Positions 26,198 to 34,862 of a stretch of 64,000 nt of DNA are shown piece after piece. The stretch comes from Ensifer sp. MPMI2T (lineage in GTDB: Bacteria; Pseudomonadota; Alphaproteobacteria; Rhizobiales; Rhizobiaceae), in contig NZ_SRXN01000015.1 of NCBI RefSeq assembly GCF_004827385.1, forward strand, positions 62,001 to 126,000. The letters are read 5' to 3'. The notes beneath the pieces are model-generated. The model did not search any database. It saw only the letters and a list, made by a program, of their open reading frames with translations, and was not told the DNA's origin. Both the position numbers and the translations under genes were made by a program. Position 1 is the first letter of the stretch. Each line of letters starts with the position of its first letter.

Positions 26198-27115
26198 TCA
26201 CAACGCCTCCACATAGTCGACCATACGCCGCCGCATCGTCTCGTCAGGCAGGACGCCGCCGCCGGCTTCAAGGTTCTCGCGGACATGGTCGACGCGGGTC
26301 GTCGCCGGGATGGCGCAGGTGACCGCCGGATGCGAGACGATGAACTTGAGCAGGAACTGCGCCCAACTCCGCGCGCCTGTCTCGGCAATCCATTCGGGCA
26401 AAGGTTCGTCGTCGAGCTGCCGGATCAGGCTGCCCTGGCGGAACGGACGGTTGATGATCACCGCGATGCCCTTCTCCTGCGCCAAGGGCAGGATGCGCTC
26501 CTCTGCCTCACGATCGAGGATGTTGTAAGTGAGTTGAACGAAATCGATCGGCTCGCTCGTCATGATGCTTTCGATTTCCCGATGCCGTCGCCCTTCCGAA
26601 GTGGTGATGCCGACGTAACGCAATTGCGCCTTTGCCTTCATCTCGAACAGCATCGGCAGATGGTCTTCCCAGGAAACGAGATTGTGGACCTGCATGAGAT
26701 CGAATTTCTCAACGCCCCAGTAGGCGCGGGAGGCTTCGATCTGCTCCGGCCCGCTTGCCGGATCGGAGATCCAGACCTTTTCGGCTGCAAACAGGCGGTC
26801 GGGATATCCGAGATTCTTAAGGCCGTAGCCGATGGTCGGCTGCGAGGAGCCGTACATGGGAGAGGAATCGATCAGGCGCCCGCCGCCTTCGAAGAAAGCG
26901 GCTATCACCGCGGCGCACTCGTCCTTGAGCACCGGATCGTCGCCGACGTTGAAGGTAATCCAGGTGCCGAGTCCGATCGCCGGGATTTCCTCGTGACTTG
27001 ACGGGATCACCTTGCGGAGGGCGTCGGCGGGTTGGGCAAATGGGGAGCGCCCCATCGCCGGCAAGGATGCCGCCAATGCAAGTCCCTGAAGGACGCTTCG
27101 CCGTGTGAACCTCAT
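26198..27115 (-). CDS. Aldo/keto reductase with a Tat signal peptide
   Basis: 305 residues. The N-terminus T-R-R-S-V-L-Q-G then a hydrophobic stretch and A-Q-P-A-D is a twin-arginine export signal. The rest is an (alpha/beta)8 aldo/keto reductase: I-D-S-S-P-M-Y-G (Asp and Tyr), A-E-K-V-W (Lys), L-M-Q-V-H-N (His) near residues 80-165, so the tetrad is complete. Tat export implies folding with NADPH in the cytosol before transport to the periplasm. Upstream of the DUF6064 gene with a 46-base gap, likely one transcript. Substrate unknown. Confidence 0.88.
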   Translation of the reverse strand: MRFTRRSVLQGLALAASLPAMGRSPFAQPADALRKVIPSSHEEIPAIGLGTWITFNVGDDPVLKDECAAVIAAFFEGGGRLIDSSPMYGSSQPTIGYGLKNLGYPDRLFAAEKVWISDPASGPEQIEASRAYWGVEKFDLMQVHNLVSWEDHLPMLFEMKAKAQLRYVGITTSEGRRHREIESIMTSEPIDFVQLTYNILDREAEERILPLAQEKGIAVIINRPFRQGSLIRQLDDEPLPEWIAETGARSWAQFLLKFIVSHPAVTCAIPATTRVDHVRENLEAGGGVLPDETMRRRMVDYVEAL

Positions 27116-27395
27116 CGAAGCACCTCCTTTCCGCGCTCGGCAAGAGACAGAGGCATGCGAAAACTATACTCGTTATATTCGGCGAGATAATGAACCGCCG
27201 CGGCTGAGGCCCGAAACCACGAAGTCGTGATGACTGACCGTCGGCCTAAACGCGAAGTCGCTTCCGGACTTTCCGCTTGTTCACAGCCGTTCAAGCCCTT
27301 ATTTGACGTTGACCGTCACCGGCTGGAACGGGATGGGGCAGAGACTGCTTCGTCTTGCAGTCTGGCCTTCGCCCGCAGCCCGCTGTCTTTGAGCA

Positions 27396-28328
27396 ATGCA
27401 ACAGTTCGCCAAGGCGCCGAAGAGAGAGATCGGATGGGGCATGCCGACATCGGTTGCCCTGCATCTGGCGGTCGCGTTCCTTTTGCTCTTTCGGCTGCCC
27501 GAGGTACCGCCGGAACCGGCGAAGGAGCAGAGCGTCAACGTCGAACTGGTTCCGCCATCGCCCCCGAAGGCGGCAGAAAAGCCGCCCGCAGAACCGGCGA
27601 AATCAAGCGCCAAACCATCCGCCGCGCAGCCACAGGCCTTCGAATCCGCTTCAGCGCACGCCGAAGTAAAGGAAGCGCAGCGGCCGCCACAGAGCCAGAG
27701 TGAGGCGCAGGGCGCTCCGAAAGTCGTCGAACAGCCAAAGCCGATGCCTTCGAAGACAGAGACCGCCACGCGAGAATTGCCTGAGGTCAAACCGGCACCG
27801 CCAGTGCTGGCAACGCCGCAGCCGGACGCGGCGACCCAAGAGGGCGACGCGGAAGCGGCTTCCCTTGAAAACGTGCCCGTTCCCGCACAAAGACCGCCGC
27901 TGGAAACAGCGGAGGAACAGCAGCCTCCGGAACCGGCAGGCGCCAAGGTCGATCTGAGATCCGACGAACTCGTCCCGGCGAAAGAACTCTTTTCACCGAA
28001 CGCGCTGTCGAACCCGCGCATCAAGCAGGCGCTCGGCAAGCTCCCCGTCAAGGCACGCATCGCGCAGATCTGCAGCATCGAGGCGCTGGAGCAGATCCGT
28101 AACCAGAGGCCGGGCGCTTTCCCGGATATGCTAGCCCGCGCCGGGACTATTTCGAACTCCGTGCTCACCGCCATAGGCAGCGCCTACCGGAGCAAGGCGA
28201 ACTGGTACAACGTCGACTTCAAATGCGAGGTTGACGCCGAGGCGACGTCGGTGGTTTCGTTCAGCTTTGCGGTCGGTGGCGCGGTGCCGAAAAGCGAATG
28301 GGATGCGCGCCGACTGCCGCTGAATTGA
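27396..28328 (+). CDS. TolA-like anchored protein with DUF930 domain
   Basis: 310 residues. One transmembrane helix at about 17-35 (A-L-H-L-A-V-A-F-L-L-L-F), then a long Pro/Ala/Glu/Lys-rich, probably extended region to about residue 180, and a compact C-terminal domain (R-I-K-Q-A-L-G-K-L, R-I-A-Q-I-C-S-I-E-A-L-E-Q-I-R, V-D-F-K-C-E-V-D) that fits DUF930, common in Rhizobiales. The layout resembles TonB/TolA: inner-membrane anchor, periplasm-spanning linker, C-terminal globular domain with two cysteines. Function unknown. Transcribed alone, ended by a strong terminator. Confidence 0.82.
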   Translation: MQQFAKAPKREIGWGMPTSVALHLAVAFLLLFRLPEVPPEPAKEQSVNVELVPPSPPKAAEKPPAEPAKSSAKPSAAQPQAFESASAHAEVKEAQRPPQSQSEAQGAPKVVEQPKPMPSKTETATRELPEVKPAPPVLATPQPDAATQEGDAEAASLENVPVPAQRPPLETAEEQQPPEPAGAKVDLRSDELVPAKELFSPNALSNPRIKQALGKLPVKARIAQICSIEALEQIRNQRPGAFPDMLARAGTISNSVLTAIGSAYRSKANWYNVDFKCEVDAEATSVVSFSFAVGGAVPKSEWDARRLPLN

Positions 28329-28367
28329 GGTGGGGCGGAAGCGACGGCGCGGTACACTCGCGAAAGC

Positions 28368-28397
28368 AATAGGGCCTCCGTTTCGGGAGGCCCTATT
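28368..28397. terminator. Bidirectional rho-independent terminator
   Basis: Perfect 12-bp stem AATAGGGCCTCC / GGAGGCCCTATT around GTTTCG, followed by T residues on the plus strand and with A residues before it for the reverse direction. It separates the DUF930 gene from the convergent permease gene. Confidence 0.85.
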
Positions 28398-28417
28398 TCC
28401 GGCTTACTGAGTTTGCT

Positions 28418-29191
28418 TCAGGCGGGACGCTCGCCGGCGCTCGGCCGCCACTTGATCAGCCGTTTTTCGACCACGTCAAGAAGGCTGTCGATGATCAGCA
28501 CGAAGATTGCCAGTATGAGGATGCCGGCAAATACACCGACTGCATCGAAGTTTCCTTCGGCCTGAGCGATTAGGTAGCCGAGACCGGCGGAGGCGCCGAG
28601 ATACTCACCGATGATGGCGCCAACGACCGCGAAGCCGACGGAGGTGCGCAGCGAGGACAGGATCCAGCTTGCCGCGGCTGGAAAATAGACGTGGCGCAAC
28701 AGGTCCGACCGCCTTGCCCCAAGAATACGGGCATTCGACAGAACGACCGGGTTCACTTCACGCACGCCCTGCATGGCGTTGAAGAACGTCACGAAGAAGA
28801 CGAGCGTTACGGCGAGTGCCACTTTCGACCAGAGGCCGAGGCCGAGCCACAGCACGAAGATCGGCGCGAGGACGACGCGCGGGATCGCGTTCAGACCCTT
28901 GATGAATGGATCGAGAATGCGAGCCGTCCTGCGGCTAAGTCCGAGCCAGACGCCGGCAGCGACGCCAAGGCCCGTGCCGATGAGATAACCGAGCACGGTC
29001 TCTGTCAGCGTGATCGTCACATGGCGATAGAAATCGCTGTCGATCACCCAGGATATGACCTGGTTGAAGATGTCGACCGGTGCCGGGAAGAAAAAGACAT
29101 CGATCACGCCGGCAGCGACGCCAAGTTGCCAGCCGCCGAGAATGACGGTCAGAAGGCAGAGCTGGATCAAACGTTCAGTCATGGCGTTCAT
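28418..29191 (-). CDS. NitT/TauT-type ABC transporter permease
   Basis: 257 residues from ATG 29191 (GGAG seven bases upstream; it overlaps the ATPase end by 17 bases). Six hydrophobic helices and the coupling motif A-R-I-L-G-A-R-R-S-D in place of E-A-A, as in SsuC/TauC/ThiX-like permeases. It would import a small organic acid or aromatic/sulfonate with the binding protein upstream. The gene itself is intact; its ATPase partner is frameshifted. Confidence 0.9.
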   Translation of the reverse strand: MNAMTERLIQLCLLTVILGGWQLGVAAGVIDVFFFPAPVDIFNQVISWVIDSDFYRHVTITLTETVLGYLIGTGLGVAAGVWLGLSRRTARILDPFIKGLNAIPRVVLAPIFVLWLGLGLWSKVALAVTLVFFVTFFNAMQGVREVNPVVLSNARILGARRSDLLRHVYFPAAASWILSSLRTSVGFAVVGAIIGEYLGASAGLGYLIAQAEGNFDAVGVFAGILILAIFVLIIDSLLDVVEKRLIKWRPSAGERPA

Positions 29192-30004
29192 AGCTTTTCT
29201 CCACTTCGCCGCGCAGTGACGCCCAGATGTTGCGATAAAGATCCATGAAGCGTGGATCGAGCTTGATTTCCGCCACGTCGCGCGGCCGGTCGAGATCGAC
29301 CGCGAAGCTGTCGATGACGCGACTGCGCGGCCCGGCCGCCAGGACGACGACGCGGTCACCGAGCGCGATGGCCTCTTCGAGGTCATGTGTGATCATCACG
29401 ACGGCGCGCCGCTCCTCCTGCCACAGGCGCAAGAGTTCGTTCTGCATCAGATGACGCGTGTGGATATCAAGCGCCGAAAACGGTTCGTCCATCAGAATGA
29501 CCTTTGGGCCGGTAATCAACGCCTGGGCCATCTGGACGCGTTTGCGCTGGCCGCCCGACAACTGATGCGGATAGCGGTGCTCGAAACCTTTGAGGCCGAC
29601 CTTGGCGAGCCAGGCCATGGATCGTTCACGACGCTCGGAAGCGTCAACGCCCTTGAACATCGGGCCCAGTTCGACGTTTTCCAACGCCGTTTTCCACGGG
29701 AGCAGCGCATCTTGCTGGAAGAGATATCCGATATCGTTCTGGACGCCTTTGACCGCCACACCGTCGATCGAGACCGTACCGGCCGCAGGCTTTAGTAGGC
29801 CGGCGATCGCGTGAGGATTGTGCTTTTGCCACAGCCGGTCGGGCCGACGATCGCGAGAAATTCGCCATCGGCAACGGTGAGATTGACATCCTGAACGGCG
29901 ACATAGGCGCCGAATGACATGGTGACCGCATCGATCGACACCATCGCCTTGGGCGTTTGCCGGCCGACCGCATGCGGCATGGGTTTCACGACAGCCAACG
30001 ACAT
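29175..30004 (-). pseudogene. NitT/TauT-type ABC ATPase, broken by a one-base deletion
   Basis: The first 64 codons, from ATG 30004 (GAGGAGGAAG upstream), run through Walker A (G-P-T-G-C-G-K-S-T-I-L) and then hit a stop within nine codons. From about 29812 the downstream frame continues as A-I-A-G-L-L-K-P-A-A-G-T-V-S-I-D-G with Q-loop, signature L-S-G-G-Q-R-K-R-V, Walker B and H-D to the stop at 29175. Adding one base near 29811-29813 (CTC-ACGCG to CTC-NACGCG on the minus strand) restores a normal 276-residue protein. Everything else is well preserved, so this is a recent mutation or a sequencing error. If real, the importer lacks its motor. Confidence 0.85.
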
Positions 30005-30017
30005 GGCTTCCTCCTCA

Positions 30018-31019
30018 TCAGTTCGCGACATCGTGCGGCGCTTTACCTACGAAGTCGTTGGTATAGGTTCTCGATAGATCGATATCCGCGGCCGCGACCT
30101 TCTCGTTGAAGCTCTTGAGAACGGCGAGCGGCGTCTTGACGTCCTCGTCGTTGAGGCGGCCGTCGATCGAGAAGATCGCCTTCGCGTTCTCGACGGCCTT
30201 TATGTAGGTTTCTCTATCGCCCGAAATGAATTCTTTCGGGAGCTTATCGACGATCTCCTCGGCCGAGTGATTGTTCATCCACTCCAGCGCCTTGACAGTC
30301 GCGTTCGTGACCTTCTGGATCGTCTCGGGGTTCTCGTCGATGTAGTCCTGGGTGGCATAGAGGACGGAGGTGGGGTAGGTCCCGCCGTAGATTTCCTTGG
30401 CGCCCTTATCGCTGCGCGCATCGATGAGGATCTTGCCGACGCCCTTGGCTTCGATGAAGGTCGCCGCCGGATCGTAGTTGACGAGCAGATCGATCTTGCC
30501 CTGTTCGAGTGCGGCGACGGCTGCAGAGCCGGAGCCGACGCCGATCAGCGAAACGTCGTCAGCCGACAGATTGTGACGCTGCAGATAATAGCGAACGAAG
30601 AAATCGGAGGACGATCCGGGCGAAGTGATGCCGATCTTCGCACCCTTGATGGTTTCCGGCTTTGCCGGGTCAAAGGTGGCATTCTTGCCGCCGGCAAGGA
30701 CAAGGCCGGAGTTGCGCGCGAGTTGTACGAAGCCGACGACGGCCTTGTTCTGTGACTGCATCTGAATCGTGTGGTCGTAGAAGCCTACAGCAACATCGGT
30801 CGAGCCGGCTACCAGCGCCTGCAACGTTTTCGAGCCACCGGAGGCAAAGTTCTCGACGGTCACCTCAAGACCTTCCTGCTCGTAAAGCCCGAGACCCTGA
30901 GCGACGGGAAAGGGAAGGTTGTTGAGATTGTACGAGCCGACGCTGATGCGAACCGGTTCCGCAAAGGCGGATCCGGCAAACGCAACGGTGGCCGCGAGGG
31001 CGAGCATGAGCTTACGCAT
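30018..31019 (-). CDS. NitT/TauT-type ABC substrate-binding protein
   Basis: 333 residues, signal peptide M-R-K-L-M-L-A-L-A-A-T-V-A-F-A-G-S-A-F-A. Class F binding fold with V-G-S-Y-N-L-N-N-L-P-F, L-Y-E-Q-E-G-L-E-V and the G-G-S-K-T-L-Q-A-L-V-A-G-S-T-D-V-A-V-G phosphate/sulfonate-style loop; later I-G-I-T-S-P-G-S-S-S-D-F. Binds a small anion in the periplasm. Forty-seven bases after the GalD-like gene and 13 before the ATPase, so in one operon. The ligand is perhaps the aromatic or tricarboxylic acid handled by the tautomerase. Confidence 0.9.
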   Translation of the reverse strand: MRKLMLALAATVAFAGSAFAEPVRISVGSYNLNNLPFPVAQGLGLYEQEGLEVTVENFASGGSKTLQALVAGSTDVAVGFYDHTIQMQSQNKAVVGFVQLARNSGLVLAGGKNATFDPAKPETIKGAKIGITSPGSSSDFFVRYYLQRHNLSADDVSLIGVGSGSAAVAALEQGKIDLLVNYDPAATFIEAKGVGKILIDARSDKGAKEIYGGTYPTSVLYATQDYIDENPETIQKVTNATVKALEWMNNHSAEEIVDKLPKEFISGDRETYIKAVENAKAIFSIDGRLNDEDVKTPLAVLKSFNEKVAAADIDLSRTYTNDFVGKAPHDVAN

Positions 31020-31066
31020 GATTGTTCCTCCAGGTTACGTGGTGCCCTCCCGGCAGCCACTTCAAA

Positions 31067-32155
31067 TTATGCCGCGCGAAACAGGCGCTTGGTAGGCTTT
31101 GCGAAAACGTGCCCTTCGAACAAGCGTCGCGCGGTTCGCAAGATGCCGGCGACTATCTTTCCGTCCCTCTCTTGCAGCTTCACATCGAGGTGGCCGCTTG
31201 GGTGTTCGATCGACAGTACGAGCGGGGGCGCGCGCACGCCGGTCAGCCGGGAAGCCACGGTGTTTTTGGCGATGCAGGCCGTGGCAATTCCGACGGCGCC
31301 GGTGGTGGCAAGCGAGGGATGACATTGGTGCGGCATGAAGTACCGAACATTGATGTCGCCGTTGCCTTTGGGCTTGCCGATCAACACTGGCTTCGGCGTG
31401 ACCTGATCGCTCACGTCGCCCATGCCCATGCGCCGGCCGGCCTCCATCCTCAACGCTTCGATCCGGCCGAGCGCGGCCTTGTCGGCATTGAGCTCTGCGG
31501 CCGTTTCGTTTCCCGTTGCGCCGATCGCCTCCGCGTCGAAAAGGACCATGGGCATGGCGCAGTCGATGCAGGTCACCGCGATGCCGTCGATGTATTCGAG
31601 AGATTGTCCGGTCGGGAACAATTTTCCGGTCCGCGCTCCGGCCGCATCCATGAATGTCAGCGCGATTGGTGCGGCCTTGCCCGGGACACCGTCGATCGAT
31701 GCGTCGCCAAGATAGGCGACCTTGCCGTCCGGCGTCGGAACCTCTGCCTCGATCAGCTTGCCGGTGTTCACATTGTGAATACGGACGAGGGTGGTTGCGC
31801 CGCGCGCTAAAACCAATCCTGCTTCGATCGAGAAGGGGCCGACGGCGGCGAGCATATTGCCGCAGTTCGGCGACGTGTCGACCATCTGCTGATCGACGCG
31901 CACCTGCGCAAAAAGATAATCGACGTCGGCGCCGGGGACGGTGGGGGGACCGATGATTGCGACCTTGCTGGTAACCGGATTGCCGCCACCGATGCCGTCG
32001 ATCTGCAGGGGATGGCCCGAGCCCATCACCGAAAGCAGGATCTGGTCCCGCTCAACCTGGTCCGCCGGCAGATCCGACGCGAGAAAGAACGGACCTTTGG
32101 AGGTGCCGCCTCTCATCAAGACGCAGGGTACGGAAATCAGGTCGTTCATCGCCAA
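31067..32155 (-). CDS. PrpF-family isomerase, 4-oxalomesaconate tautomerase (GalD)-like
   Basis: 362 residues. PrpF fold (two diaminopimelate-epimerase-like halves): C-V-L-M-R-G-G-T-S-K-G at 11-21, G-I-G-G-G-N-P-V-T-S-K, the Cys in S-P-N-C-G-N-M near 96, Y-I-D-G near 184 and the second-half H-Q-C-H-P-S-L-A-T-T-G. GalD converts keto and enol forms of 4-oxalomesaconate in gallate and protocatechuate 4,5-cleavage; PrpF proper isomerises 2-methylaconitate. No prpC/D neighbours here, and the M-R-G-G-T-S-K-G-P-F-F start favours GalD. First gene of the importer operon, divergent from a LysR gene. Confidence 0.82.
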   Translation of the reverse strand: MAMNDLISVPCVLMRGGTSKGPFFLASDLPADQVERDQILLSVMGSGHPLQIDGIGGGNPVTSKVAIIGPPTVPGADVDYLFAQVRVDQQMVDTSPNCGNMLAAVGPFSIEAGLVLARGATTLVRIHNVNTGKLIEAEVPTPDGKVAYLGDASIDGVPGKAAPIALTFMDAAGARTGKLFPTGQSLEYIDGIAVTCIDCAMPMVLFDAEAIGATGNETAAELNADKAALGRIEALRMEAGRRMGMGDVSDQVTPKPVLIGKPKGNGDINVRYFMPHQCHPSLATTGAVGIATACIAKNTVASRLTGVRAPPLVLSIEHPSGHLDVKLQERDGKIVAGILRTARRLFEGHVFAKPTKRLFRAA

Positions 32156-32260
32156 AATCCACGAGACTTATGTTTACGCCGTATCAATGATCGGCTTTAT
32201 TGCATTTAGCGGCAGCGCGATTGATATGTGAAATGCAAAGTTTTGGAGAATTGATCCGAT

Positions 32261-33196
32261 ATGAGCATCAATTGCGAGATTCTTGACCTGAGGGCATTTC
32301 TGAGCGTGGTGGAGCTGGAAGGCTTCCACAGGGCGGCAGAGGCGCTCAATGTTTCGCAACCGGCCTTGAGCCGCCGCATCCAGAAGCTGGAGATGGCAAT
32401 CGGTGCGCCCCTGCTGGAGCGCACGACGCGGCATGTCTCGCCGACGGCGCTCGGAACGGAGCTGATACCGCTGGTGCGTCGCATGCTCGAGGAATTCGAT
32501 GGGTCGCTCTTTGCCGTCAGGGACGTCGGTGTGCAACGAAGTGGCCTGGTGACGATCGCGTGCCTGCCGACGGCGGCCTTCTACTTTCTTCCGACCGTCA
32601 TCCGGCAGTTTAATGCCGAATATCCGAACATCCGGTTTCGAATTCTCGACCTTCCGGCGACCGACGGCCTGCAGGCGGTGGCGCGGGGCGAGGTCGAATT
32701 CGGCATCAACATCATGGGCACCTCCGACCCCGACCTGATCTTCGATCGGCTGGTGGAAGACCCCTTCGTGCTCGCGGCGCGCAAGGACCATCCCCTCGCC
32801 GACAGGCAAGAGGTCGGCTGGAGTGATCTCGAACCGTTCCGGCTGATCACGGTGCACCGGTCGAGCGGCAACAGAACGCTGCTCGACGCCGCGCTTGCGC
32901 GATCCAACATCAAGCTGCGCTGGTTCTACGAGGTCACGCATCTTTCGACCTCGCTGGGGCTTGTCGAAGCCGGCCTCGGCATTTCCGTGCTGCCGCAAAT
33001 GGCCACGCCGCAGGGCGATCACCCTTTCCTCGTAACCCGACCGATCCGCACTCCCGAAATTTCCCGAACGATCGGCGTCGTTAGGCGTCGGGGCGGGACG
33101 CTTTCTCCGGCCGCCGAGCGCTTTCTCGACATGTTGATCGGGACATGGAGAGGCGAAAGCCGTGTACCCGAAGACCGGCCCCCCGTGACCACCTGA
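32261..33196 (+). CDS. LysR-family regulator of the GalD/importer operon
   Basis: 311 residues; helix-turn-helix at about 10-65 (L-R-A-F-L-S-V-V-E-L-E-G-F-H-R-A-A-E-A-L) and a sensor domain with D-L-P-A-T-D-G-L-Q-A-V-A. Divergent from the GalD-like gene across a 105-bp AT-richer promoter region, the standard LysR arrangement for activating a catabolic operon. The inducer is probably the substrate or an intermediate of that operon; this is inferred from position. Confidence 0.92.
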   Translation: MSINCEILDLRAFLSVVELEGFHRAAEALNVSQPALSRRIQKLEMAIGAPLLERTTRHVSPTALGTELIPLVRRMLEEFDGSLFAVRDVGVQRSGLVTIACLPTAAFYFLPTVIRQFNAEYPNIRFRILDLPATDGLQAVARGEVEFGINIMGTSDPDLIFDRLVEDPFVLAARKDHPLADRQEVGWSDLEPFRLITVHRSSGNRTLLDAALARSNIKLRWFYEVTHLSTSLGLVEAGLGISVLPQMATPQGDHPFLVTRPIRTPEISRTIGVVRRRGGTLSPAAERFLDMLIGTWRGESRVPEDRPPVTT

Positions 33197-33519
33197 TTGT
33201 GTAAGGCATCATCTAAGTTGTCGCTAATGTTGCGCTTATGAGGAAAGCGCGAGTGTGATAAAATTGCGCTTGGGAGCAATTCTGGCTTACTGCATGTTTC
33301 CTTAAATCGGATCCGATTTAAGGACAAAAACATGCAGCGATTCAAAGTGCTACAGCGTCCTTTGCGCGCCTGATAAGACGCGCGGCGCTGTAGGGAGGCG
33401 CCGGAAAATTTCAGTTTGCCGTACGCGCTTCGAAGCAGCGTCTCCGTCATGCCGGATAGGGTGAGGCCCTCCTGTCAAAAAGCGGCCTCTGAATAACAAC
33501 TCGGAATGGGAGGTGTATG
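33197..33519. other. 323-bp gap between LysR and the second sugar importer
   Basis: Holds RIME1-like copy 2 (33290-33393) and then about 125 bp leading to a GGGAGG ribosome site for the binding-protein gene. The promoter should lie in the last 125 bp; no clear boxes were identified and no gene was seen. Confidence 0.6.
33290..33393. repeat. RIME1-like element, copy 2 (inverted)
   Basis: 104 bp, opposite orientation to copies 1, 3 and 4: CTGCATGT ... ACATGCAG first, then CTACAGCG ... CGCTGTAG. Upstream of the sugar-importer operon. Confidence 0.85.
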
Positions 33520-34779
33520 ATGGTTCGTAAACTGTTTCTCACCTTGGCTGCCGCGGCGTCCGCGCTCGCGATCAGCGGAGCCGCATGGGCCGATATCACG
33601 GTCCTCGTGCCATCCGGCAGCGAAGGCGACGGCCTGAGAGCCGCGGCCGCCGACTACGCAAAGATGAAGGGCACCAAGGTAGAGACCGTCCAGGCGCCCT
33701 ATGCCAACGTTTTCGAACAAGCCGCCAATGCCGGCGCCACCAAGTCCGGCGTTTTCGATATCGTCCTGATGGACGATCCGTGGATTCCGTTCTTTGCCGA
33801 AAACGGACATCTGGAGGACTTGACTCCCTACTTCAAGAACGCCGGGTTGGAAGGACCGGATAACGATTTCCTGTCGAAGTCGCTGGCAATCTGCCGCAAC
33901 CCCTACAATTCCGGACCCTATGTCTGCCTGCCCTATGTGGGCAACGCGCAGATGTTTTTCTATGACGCCGCCAAGTACAAGGAAGCCGGTGTCGAGGCCC
34001 CGAAAACCTGGGACGACGTGCTGAAGGCGAGCAAGGCGCTCACCGAAGGCGGCGGCGGCCGCTATTTCGGCTACGTCTTCCGCGGCGGCCAGGGCAACCC
34101 TGTCGTTGCCGATTTCATGCCGATCTTCTGGTCCTATGGCGCCGATCTCTTCAATGCCGACCGGAGCAAGGTCACGATCGACACGCCGGAAGGTGCTGCC
34201 GCCATGAAGATGTTCATGGCGCTGCGCGATGTCTCGCCGAAAGGGGTGGAGAGCTACAACGCCAACGAGGTTGGCACGGCGCTCGCCGCGGGCACTTCCG
34301 CTTCATCGATCAACTGGCCGAACTGGGTCGCGACCTTTGAGGATCCGAGCCAATCGAAGATGGTCGGCAAGATCTCCTATACGGCCATTCCGGCCGGAAC
34401 CAAGCCGGGCAGTTCGGAAATCGGGCATTGGACCATGGGCATCATGTCGGCATCGAAGAACAAGCAGGAAGCCTTCGACTTCATGCTCTGGGCGACCTCG
34501 CCCGAGCAGATCAAGATTTCCGCCGAGCGCGGCAATCCGCCCGTCCGGGCCTCGGTTTTTACCGATCCGGAACTGACCAAGCAGGAGAAATTCCGGCACT
34601 ATCCAGTGCTGATGGAGGCGATCCAGGCTTCGACCCCGCGTCCGCGGCATCCGAAATGGCCGGAGATCGAAAATGCCTTCGGCATTGAACTCTCCAAGGC
34701 TGTTGCGGGCACGATCACGCCGGAGGAGGCTCTGAAAAACTCGCAGACGGCGGTCGAGCAGATCACCGGCCTCAAATAG
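33520..34779 (+). CDS. Sugar ABC transporter substrate-binding protein
   Basis: 419 residues from the second of two adjacent ATGs (33517 and 33520); GGGAGG is six bases from the second. Signal peptide ends G-A-A-W-A-D. Family 1 solute-binding fold: V-F-D-I-V-L-M-D-D-P-W-I-P-F-F-A, Y-V-G-N-A-Q-M-F-F-Y-D, F-M-P-I-F-W-S-Y-G-A-D-L-F, and a G-N-P-P-V-R segment near the end. Paired cysteines in I-C-R-N-P-Y-N-S-G-P-Y-V-C-L-P suggest a disulfide. First gene of a six-gene operon. The ligand is a sugar or polyol, not determinable. Confidence 0.92.
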   Translation: MVRKLFLTLAAAASALAISGAAWADITVLVPSGSEGDGLRAAAADYAKMKGTKVETVQAPYANVFEQAANAGATKSGVFDIVLMDDPWIPFFAENGHLEDLTPYFKNAGLEGPDNDFLSKSLAICRNPYNSGPYVCLPYVGNAQMFFYDAAKYKEAGVEAPKTWDDVLKASKALTEGGGGRYFGYVFRGGQGNPVVADFMPIFWSYGADLFNADRSKVTIDTPEGAAAMKMFMALRDVSPKGVESYNANEVGTALAAGTSASSINWPNWVATFEDPSQSKMVGKISYTAIPAGTKPGSSEIGHWTMGIMSASKNKQEAFDFMLWATSPEQIKISAERGNPPVRASVFTDPELTKQEKFRHYPVLMEAIQASTPRPRHPKWPEIENAFGIELSKAVAGTITPEEALKNSQTAVEQITGLK

Positions 34780-34793
34780 CCGGAATTGCTCTA

Positions 34794-34819
34794 CGAGCGG
34801 GGCTTTCGGGCCCCGTTCG
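34794..34819. promoter_or_regulatory. Intercistronic hairpin after the binding-protein gene
   Basis: Ten-pair stem (CGAGCGGGGC with GCCCCGTTCG, one G-U pair) and loop TTTCGG between the binding-protein and first permease genes. Same position and probable role as the hairpin at 23065-23088. Confidence 0.5.
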
Positions 34820-34862
34820 CGTCGAGGATTGTGAGCTGGCAAAGGGTCTGCAGGAGAGACGG

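Noticed and set aside
27299..28174. Long minus-strand open frame opposite the DUF930 gene
   Set aside because: Ser/Gly/Ala-rich translation with no domain signals or ribosome site; the opposite strand encodes a membrane anchor, Pro-rich linker and conserved-looking C-terminal domain.
33019..33450. Minus-strand frame at the end of the LysR gene and through RIME1-like copy 2
   Set aside because: Its sequence comes from the repeat and the LysR antisense; similar short frames occur at other repeat copies.
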